NCBI GenBank assembly: GCA_903872505.1 | Contig: CAIQKV010000044.1 | Span: 1-64,000 of the forward strand | DNA: 64,000 nucleotides | From: an uncultured Opitutia bacterium | GTDB lineage: Bacteria > Verrucomicrobiota > Verrucomicrobiia > Opitutales > Opitutaceae | Direction: 5' to 3' | Shown here: positions 58,211-64,000 of the stretch, in pieces | How positions within the stretch are numbered: the first letter of the stretch is position 1 | Layout of the letters: each line of letters starts with the position of its first letter | The notes under the pieces: generated by a model | Seen by the model: the letters and a program-made list of their open reading frames with translations, nothing else | Database searches by the model: none | What the model was told of the DNA's origin: nothing | Made by a program: the position numbers and the translations under genes

Positions 58211-59878
58211 ATGAAAGTCCCCGCCCTGCAGCGCCTCCGCGCGAAACTGAAGGCCTCGACCCCGGTCTACGGCCTGTGGATCACGCTGGAGTCGCCGAGT
58301 ATCTGCGAAATGGCGGTCGCGCTCGGGCTCGACTGGGTGACGATTGACGCCGAGCACGGCCACCTGGATTGGAAGGAAATCGTCGAGCACGTCCGCGCGG
58401 CGGTGCGCAGCGACACCGTGGTGTTCGTGCGGCTGGCGGAAAACTCCCCGGCGCTGATCAAGCGCGCGCTCGATATCGGCGCCGACGGCGTGATCATTCC
58501 CTGGGTCGAGACGGCCCTGCAGCTGGAGGCGGCGGTGGCCGCGGCGACCTATCCGCCGCGCGGCATCCGCGGCATCGGTGCCGAGCGCGCCACGTGCTGG
58601 GGCCAGTGCTTCATCGAGCACACCGGCGAGGCGGACCAGAACGTCATGGTTATCCCCATCATCGAGTCCGTGCGCGCGGTGAAGAACATCGGCGAGCTCG
58701 CGCGGGTGAAGGGCGTGGACCTGTATTTCTTCGGGCCGGCCGACCTGTCCTCCACCGCGGGCTTTCCCGGCCAGTGGGAGGGACCCGGCGTGGCCGACCT
58801 GATCCTCAAGACCAAGGAGACCCTGCGCGCCGCCGGGAAGCACTGCGGCGTCATCACGACGGACAACGCCAATCTCACCCTGCGCCGCGAGCAGGGGTTC
58901 GCCGCGCTCGGGATCGGCCTCGACGCCGGCCTGCTGCTGCGGAGCATGCACACCGCGCTCGCCTCGCAGGGTCGCGACCGCCAGATCCGCGCCAGCCTCA
59001 CTCTCGAGAACAATGCCGCGGCCCTCGCCGCGGAAAAGCCGGTCAAGTGCGCGCCCCCGGAGATGCGGCCGGACCGCCCCGAGGTCATGACCCCGCGCGG
59101 CAGCGGCCCGCAGCTCGACGTGGCGCCCGGCGTCACGTTCGACTGCCAGGTCGGCGCGCACAACTCGGCGCGCAACCTGACCACCGCCCTTGTCACCTTC
59201 GCGCCCGGCGCGGTGCTGCCGTACCACCGCCACACGTTTGGCGAGTCGATCACGCTGCTGCAGGGCCGCGCCCTCGTCGAGGTGGAGGGTCGGTACTACG
59301 AGGTCGGCCCGCTCGACAATGTGACCATCCCGCGCGGGATCGCCCACCGCGTTTCCAACCTCTCCCGCTCGGCTCCGGCGCTGTTCCACGTTGCGCTGGC
59401 TTCGGCCGAGCCGACCCGCGAACTCGTGACCACATTCTTCCCGAAGCGCACGATGCCCGAGGTCACCGCCACCCGGCCCGGCGCCGAGCGCGTGACCTAC
59501 GTGAAGAAGGTGGAGCGCTACTCGCCGGGGGCGAACGCGTCCTTTGTCGATTACTGCAATTCCGGGCTGGTGCCCGCGATGGAGATGAGCGGCGGCTACG
59601 GGCTGTTCCAGCCGGGCGGCCGCCTGCCGGCGCACCTGCACGACTTCGATGAGTCCATCTGCATCGTGGACGGCGCCGCCACCTGCGTGGTCGAGGGCCG
59701 GCGGCACCACCTGGACAACCTCGCCACGGCGCTGCAGCCGCGCGGCCGCGTGCACTATTTCGTCAACGAGTCCAACGCCCCCATGGCGATGATCTGGTTC
59801 TATGCCGGCCCGCTGCCCGAGCGCCTCGTGGTCGAAGAGAGCTGCGCCGTCGACCCCGGTGTGGCGTGGAGCGCCTGA
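58211..59878 (+). CDS. HpcH/HpaI-family aldolase fused to a C-terminal bicupin
   Basis: Aldolase half VYGLWITLESPSICEMAVALGLDWVTIDAEHGHLDWKEI...FVRLAENSPALIKRALDIGADGVIIPWVETA; cupin 1 VLPYHRHTFGESITLLQGRALVEVEGRYYEVGPLDNVTIPRGIAHRVSN; cupin 2 RLPAHLHDFDESICIVDGAATCVVEGRRHHL. Confidence 0.88.
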   Translation: MKVPALQRLRAKLKASTPVYGLWITLESPSICEMAVALGLDWVTIDAEHGHLDWKEIVEHVRAAVRSDTVVFVRLAENSPALIKRALDIGADGVIIPWVETALQLEAAVAAATYPPRGIRGIGAERATCWGQCFIEHTGEADQNVMVIPIIESVRAVKNIGELARVKGVDLYFFGPADLSSTAGFPGQWEGPGVADLILKTKETLRAAGKHCGVITTDNANLTLRREQGFAALGIGLDAGLLLRSMHTALASQGRDRQIRASLTLENNAAALAAEKPVKCAPPEMRPDRPEVMTPRGSGPQLDVAPGVTFDCQVGAHNSARNLTTALVTFAPGAVLPYHRHTFGESITLLQGRALVEVEGRYYEVGPLDNVTIPRGIAHRVSNLSRSAPALFHVALASAEPTRELVTTFFPKRTMPEVTATRPGAERVTYVKKVERYSPGANASFVDYCNSGLVPAMEMSGGYGLFQPGGRLPAHLHDFDESICIVDGAATCVVEGRRHHLDNLATALQPRGRVHYFVNESNAPMAMIWFYAGPLPERLVVEESCAVDPGVAWSA

Positions 59879-59895
59879 ATTTTTCCCCCTCCACC

Positions 59896-60936
59896 ATGCC
59901 TGCGCCGTTCAACCTGAAACTCACCGGCGACTTCTTCGACGCCGCCGGCAAACCGAAGTACGCGGACATCGGGTTGTCCGCGCTGGCCGATGCGCCGCAC
60001 ATCCGGCAGGCGGCCTTTCCCTCGCACAGCCCGGAGATTGCGCCGGAGCAGCTGGCCGGGGCGAACGGCGTGATCGTGCTGACGCCCAAGGTGACGGCGC
60101 AGTCGGTCTCGCGGGCGAAGGACCTGCTCGCGGTCGGCCGGTTCGGCGTGGGCTACGACTCGGTGGACGTGCCGGCCTGCACGGCGGCGGACGTGGCGGT
60201 GTTCATCACGAGCGGCGCGGTGGACCGCCCGGTGGCGGAGGCGACCGTGGGCTGGATGATCGCGCTCACGCATCATTTTCGCACGAAGGACCGCCTGGTG
60301 CGCACGGGCGAGTGGGACGCCCGCTCGCGTTTCATGGGGAGCGAATTGCGCGACCGCACGCTCGGCGTCATCGGGCTCGGCGGCATCGCCCGCCACGTGA
60401 TCAAGCTGCTGGAAAACTGGGGCATGAATCCGCCGCTGGCCTACGATCCGTTCATCGACGATGCCGGCGCCGCCAAGGCCGGCGCGCGCCGCGTGAGCCT
60501 GGACACCCTGTTGAGCGAGTCGGATTTCGTGTCGATCCACTGCCCGCTGAACGACCAGACGCGCGGGCTGATCGGCGCGGCGCAGCTCGCGCTGATGCGA
60601 CCCGACGCCTACCTCATCAACACGGCGCGCGGCGGGCTGGTTGACGAGGACGCGCTGTACGCCGCGCTCAAGGAGGGCCGGCTCGCGGGCGCGGCGCTGG
60701 ACTGCTATGCGCAGGAACCGGTGACGAAGCCGTCGCGGTTCGCGGACTTGGACAACGTGCTGCTGGCCCCGCACTGCATCGCGTGGACGCACGAGCTGTT
60801 CCGCGACATCGGCCGCACCGCCTGCCAGGGGATGATCGACCTGTCCCTCGGCCAGAAGCCGCGCGGCGTGGTCAACCCCGAGGTTTTCGCCAAGCCCTCC
60901 TTCCAAGAAAAATGGAAACGGATCTGCCCGCGCTGA
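59896..60936 (+). CDS. D-isomer-specific 2-hydroxyacid dehydrogenase
   Basis: RTLGVIGLGGIARHVIKLLENWG; HCPLNDQTRGLIGAAQLALMRPDAYLINTARGGLVDEDALYAALKEGRLAGAALDCYAQEP. Confidence 0.92.
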   Translation: MPAPFNLKLTGDFFDAAGKPKYADIGLSALADAPHIRQAAFPSHSPEIAPEQLAGANGVIVLTPKVTAQSVSRAKDLLAVGRFGVGYDSVDVPACTAADVAVFITSGAVDRPVAEATVGWMIALTHHFRTKDRLVRTGEWDARSRFMGSELRDRTLGVIGLGGIARHVIKLLENWGMNPPLAYDPFIDDAGAAKAGARRVSLDTLLSESDFVSIHCPLNDQTRGLIGAAQLALMRPDAYLINTARGGLVDEDALYAALKEGRLAGAALDCYAQEPVTKPSRFADLDNVLLAPHCIAWTHELFRDIGRTACQGMIDLSLGQKPRGVVNPEVFAKPSFQEKWKRICPR

Positions 60937-60943
60937 ATTTGCC

Positions 60944-61786
60944 ATGAGCACCAAAACCACCAAGCAGCAGGGGACCGGCCGGCTCGCCGGCCGCGTGGCC
61001 TGGATCAGCGGCGCCACGTCCGGCATCGGCGAGGCGGCGGCGGAATTGTTCGCCCGCGAGGGCGCGAAGGTGGCGCTCGTGGGCCGCCGCGTCGAATTGG
61101 GCCGGAAGATCGCGGACCGCATCAACCGGAAGACGCCGGGCGCGGCGGTCGCCCTGGCCTGTGACGTCAGCCAGGAGGCCGACGTCGAGCGCTCGATCGC
61201 CGCGACCGCCAAAAAGTTCGGCCGGCTCGACATCCTCGTCAACAACGCCGGCCTGGTCGAGGTGCGCGACCTGCACGAGTACACCGCGGCGCAATGGGAC
61301 CGCGTGATGGACGTGAACGTGAAATCCATGTTCTTCGCCTTCAAGCACGCCTTCCCGCTGCTGCGCGCCGCGCGGCGCGGCTACGTCGTGAACGTCGGCT
61401 CGATCAGCAGCTTTGTCGGCCAGGCCCGCACCCCCGTCTACACCACCTCGAAGCACGCCATCCTCGGCCTCACGCGCTCGATCGCGCTCGACTACGCGGC
61501 GCACGGCATCCGCTGCAACTGCGTCTGCCCGGGCATCACCGACACGCCGATGCTCTGGGAGCACCTGAACGTCCGGCCCGACCCGCAGGCCGCCCTCGAC
61601 GAGCGCCTGCAGCGCGTGCCGATGGGCGTGCGGCTCACCCCGCTCGACGTCGCGAAATCGATCCTCTACTTCAGCTGCGAGGATTCGGCCGGCGTGACGG
61701 GCACGTCACTGACGATCGACTGCGGCTACCTCACGGCGGCGGAGTGGCAGTGCACCGGCCCAACCCTGTTCCAGGAAAACGCCTAG
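60944..61786 (+). CDS. SDR-family oxidoreductase
   Basis: RVAWISGATSGIGEAAAELFAREGAKVALVGRR; ILVNNAGLVEV; YTTSKHAILGLTRSIALDYAAHGIRCNCVCPGITDTPM. Confidence 0.93.
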   Translation: MSTKTTKQQGTGRLAGRVAWISGATSGIGEAAAELFAREGAKVALVGRRVELGRKIADRINRKTPGAAVALACDVSQEADVERSIAATAKKFGRLDILVNNAGLVEVRDLHEYTAAQWDRVMDVNVKSMFFAFKHAFPLLRAARRGYVVNVGSISSFVGQARTPVYTTSKHAILGLTRSIALDYAAHGIRCNCVCPGITDTPMLWEHLNVRPDPQAALDERLQRVPMGVRLTPLDVAKSILYFSCEDSAGVTGTSLTIDCGYLTAAEWQCTGPTLFQENA

Positions 61787-61790
61787 ACCC

Positions 61791-62636
61791 ATGAAGGCCA
61801 AATTCGCCTGCGCCGACTTCACCTTTCCGCTGCTGAGCCACGCGCACGCGCTGGACCTCATCGCGAACCTCGGCTTCCGGGGCGTGGATATCGGCCTGTT
61901 CGAGCAGCGCTCGCACCTCTGGCCGTCGCGGGAGTTCAAGAATGTCCGCGCGAGCGCCCGGAAGCTGAAGCGCGCCCTGGCCGACCGCGGCCTCGTCGCC
62001 GCCGATATTTTCCTGCAGATGCGGCCGGATTTCACGCCCTATGCGATCAACCAGCCGGACGCCCGTCGCCGGCGGCAGGCGCGCGACTGGTTCCTGCGCA
62101 CGCTGGAGTATGCCGAGGCCGCGGGCAGCCGCCATGTGACGACGTTGCCGGGTGTCGTGTTCGAGCAGGAGGGCAGGGCGGCCTCGCTCGCGCGCTCGGT
62201 GGACGAGCTCGGCTGGCGCGTCGAGGAAAGCCGCGCCGCCGGCCTGGTCTTCGGCGTGGAGGCGCACGTCGGCTCGATCGTCCCGACGCCCGCCACCGCC
62301 GCCGACCTCGTGCGGCGCGTGCCGGGGCTGACGCTGACGCTCGACTATACGCATTTCACGCGGATGGGCGTGCCCGACCGGCGGATCGAGCCGCTGGTGC
62401 GCCACGCGAGCCACGTCCACATGCGCGGGGCGTGCCGCGGCCGCCTGCAGTGCAACCTGCGGCAGAACACCATCAACTACCCCCGGATGCTCGCGGCGAT
62501 GAAGCGGGCCGGCTACCACGGCTGGATCGGCGTCGAGTACATCTGGATCGACTGGGAACACTGCAACGAAAGCGACACCATCGCGGAGACGATCCAGCTC
62601 CGCGACCTCCTCCGCCGGGCCGCGGCGGCGCTCTGA
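61791..62636 (+). CDS. Sugar phosphate isomerase/epimerase-like TIM-barrel protein
   Basis: LDLIANLGFRGVDIGLFEQRSHLWPSREF; LTLTLDYTHFTRMG; HVHMRGACRGRLQCNL; YHGWIGVEYIWIDWE. Confidence 0.85.
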   Translation: MKAKFACADFTFPLLSHAHALDLIANLGFRGVDIGLFEQRSHLWPSREFKNVRASARKLKRALADRGLVAADIFLQMRPDFTPYAINQPDARRRRQARDWFLRTLEYAEAAGSRHVTTLPGVVFEQEGRAASLARSVDELGWRVEESRAAGLVFGVEAHVGSIVPTPATAADLVRRVPGLTLTLDYTHFTRMGVPDRRIEPLVRHASHVHMRGACRGRLQCNLRQNTINYPRMLAAMKRAGYHGWIGVEYIWIDWEHCNESDTIAETIQLRDLLRRAAAAL

Positions 62637-62645
62637 CCATGCCCC

Positions 62646-63287
62646 ATGGCTTCCCCGGCCACCAGGCACCCCGCCGTCGCGCTCCTCGAGATCTACTCGC
62701 TCGGCGCCGCGCTGGTCGTGCTCGACCGCATCGAGAAGGCCGCGATCGTGCGCGTCCTGCAGGCGGAGCTGAACGACTATTACGGGCTGCTGCTCAAGCT
62801 CACGGGCGATTCCGATTCGCTGCGGATCGCCCTGGACTGCGCCCGTGTCGTCACGAAGGAAATGTCGGTGGCGCTCACCGCGGAGGTCCTCGATGCCCCC
62901 GATGCCGGCACCTGGAAGGTGATCGACAGCCCGCCGGAGTACCAGCCGCTGCTTGAACAAGAAGTCATTTTCATCCCTCGTCCCCACCAACTCTCCATGA
63001 CTGAAAAATCCAAAGTTCCCGACGCGCTCGGCCTGCTCGAAACGCAGGGCTTCACTGCCGTCACTGCCGCCACCGACGCCGCCTGCAAGGCCGCCAACGT
63101 GCGCGTCATCGCCAAGGAAAAACTCGGGGGCGGCTACGTCACCGTGATCTTCGAGGGCGAGGTCGCCGCCGTGACCGCCGCCGTCGACGCGGGCCGCTCG
63201 GCTGCCGAGGCGGTCGGCAAGCTGATCTCGGCGTACGTCATCGCCCGGCCCAGCGAGGGCGTCGGTCAGATCCTGACCCGCCTCTGA
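62646..63287 (+). CDS. Two-domain BMC-fold microcompartment shell protein
   Basis: C-terminal half DALGLLETQGFTAVTAATDAACKAANVRVIAKEKLGGGYVTVIFEGEVAAVTAAVDAGRSAAEAVGKLISAYVIARPSEGV is a classic BMC domain; N-terminal half ALLEIYSLGAALVVLDRIEKAAIVRVLQAELNDYYGLLLKLTGDSDSLRIALDCARVVTKEM...FIPRPH is a divergent BMC-like domain. Confidence 0.85.
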   Translation: MASPATRHPAVALLEIYSLGAALVVLDRIEKAAIVRVLQAELNDYYGLLLKLTGDSDSLRIALDCARVVTKEMSVALTAEVLDAPDAGTWKVIDSPPEYQPLLEQEVIFIPRPHQLSMTEKSKVPDALGLLETQGFTAVTAATDAACKAANVRVIAKEKLGGGYVTVIFEGEVAAVTAAVDAGRSAAEAVGKLISAYVIARPSEGVGQILTRL

Positions 63288-64000
63288 TGCCGGTGTCGCG
63301 TCCAGCCCTGAAAACCGTCGCCGGCCAGCCCGGCTGGAGCTTCGCGAGTTCCCGCGCGCAGGCCTTTCTCACGCGGACCGGCGGGCACCTCGCCCCGGTC
63401 GTGTTCAAGCTCGGCCGGCGTTCCGTGCAGCCGTTCTCCATCACGCCGTGGGGCAAGGAGCCGCTGCCGGGCCAGCCGACGATGCTGCGGGTCGCCCGCG
63501 GCGATTTTTTCTGCGTGCCGTTTGGCGGGAACGCGGAGCCCTTCCGCGGTGAGCGCCATCCGCCGCACGGCGAGACCGCCAACCGCGACTGGCGGCTGGA
63601 GTCGCTCGAGCGCGCGGCCGGCGCGGTCACCCTGCACACCTCGATGCAGACCCGGGCGCGCCGCGGGCGGGTGGACAAGAAGCTCACGCTCCGCGACGGC
63701 CACACGGCGGTGTACTGCGAGCACGTGCTTTCCGGTTTCTCCGGGCCGATGCCGATCGGCACGCACCCCATGCTGCTGTTCCCAGACCAGCCGGGCGCCG
63801 GCTACATTTCCACGAGCGCGTTCAAGCGCGGCTACGTGGTGCCGAGTGACTGGGAGAAACCCGAGGCGTGCGGCTATTCGCTCCTGAAGCTCGGCGCGGC
63901 GTTTTCCTCGCTCGCGCGCGTCCCCGCCAGCGCCGGCGGCACGATCGACCTAACCCGGTATCCGGCCCGCCGCGGTTTCGAGGAGCTGGTGCAGCTCGTC
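63287..64000 (+). CDS. Galactose mutarotase-fold-like protein, truncated by window end
   Basis: Open frame from ATG 63287 (overlapping the previous TGA) to the window end: MPVSRPALKTVAGQPGWSFASSRAQAFLTRTGGHLAPVVFKLGRRSVQPFSITPWG...FCVPFGGNAEPFRGERHPPHGETANRDW. Not in ORF track because there is no stop. Confidence 0.65.
   Translation, partial: MPVSRPALKTVAGQPGWSFASSRAQAFLTRTGGHLAPVVFKLGRRSVQPFSITPWGKEPLPGQPTMLRVARGDFFCVPFGGNAEPFRGERHPPHGETANRDWRLESLERAAGAVTLHTSMQTRARRGRVDKKLTLRDGHTAVYCEHVLSGFSGPMPIGTHPMLLFPDQPGAGYISTSAFKRGYVVPSDWEKPEACGYSLLKLGAAFSSLARVPASAGGTIDLTRYPARRGFEELVQLV

Overview
This 64-kb window is high-GC bacterial chromosome. Gene content (Suf/Liv/ClpP/HtpG housekeeping genes mixed with TIGR03790, DUF5069, DUF2961 and heparinase-family proteins) suggests an Opitutaceae-like Verrucomicrobiota, but that is inference. 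I support about 60 CDS; two run off the window ends (htpG on the left, a mutarotase-fold protein on the right). No rRNA, tRNA, CRISPR array or transposase gene was recognised. Clear loci are a livKHMGF ABC transporter operon, a fur-like/sufC/sufB/sufD/sufT iron-sulfur operon, aroB-lpxA-pdxA-erpA/iscA-infC, clpP, ade, frr-pyrH, proB, and crcB with a fluoride riboswitch. The most interesting region is the right end. There, a fused two-domain bacterial microcompartment (BMC) shell protein sits in a tight operon with an HpcH/HpaI aldolase fused to a bicupin, a 2-hydroxyacid dehydrogenase, an SDR and a TIM-barrel isomerase, opposite a GH29-like gene. Other notable observations: a 14-codon ghost of a second sufT with identical protein but recoded DNA; a Fur homologue without CxxC motifs and two GAA-N3-TTC operator-like sites upstream of suf; a 25-bp inverted repeat and terminator-like hairpin between sufB and sufD; several dispersed hairpin families with covarying stems; a lower-GC insert carrying an HNH-domain gene; and an S1/P1 nuclease fused to an Ada-like zinc module. 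Very long antisense ORFs in the track were rejected as GC-driven artefacts.
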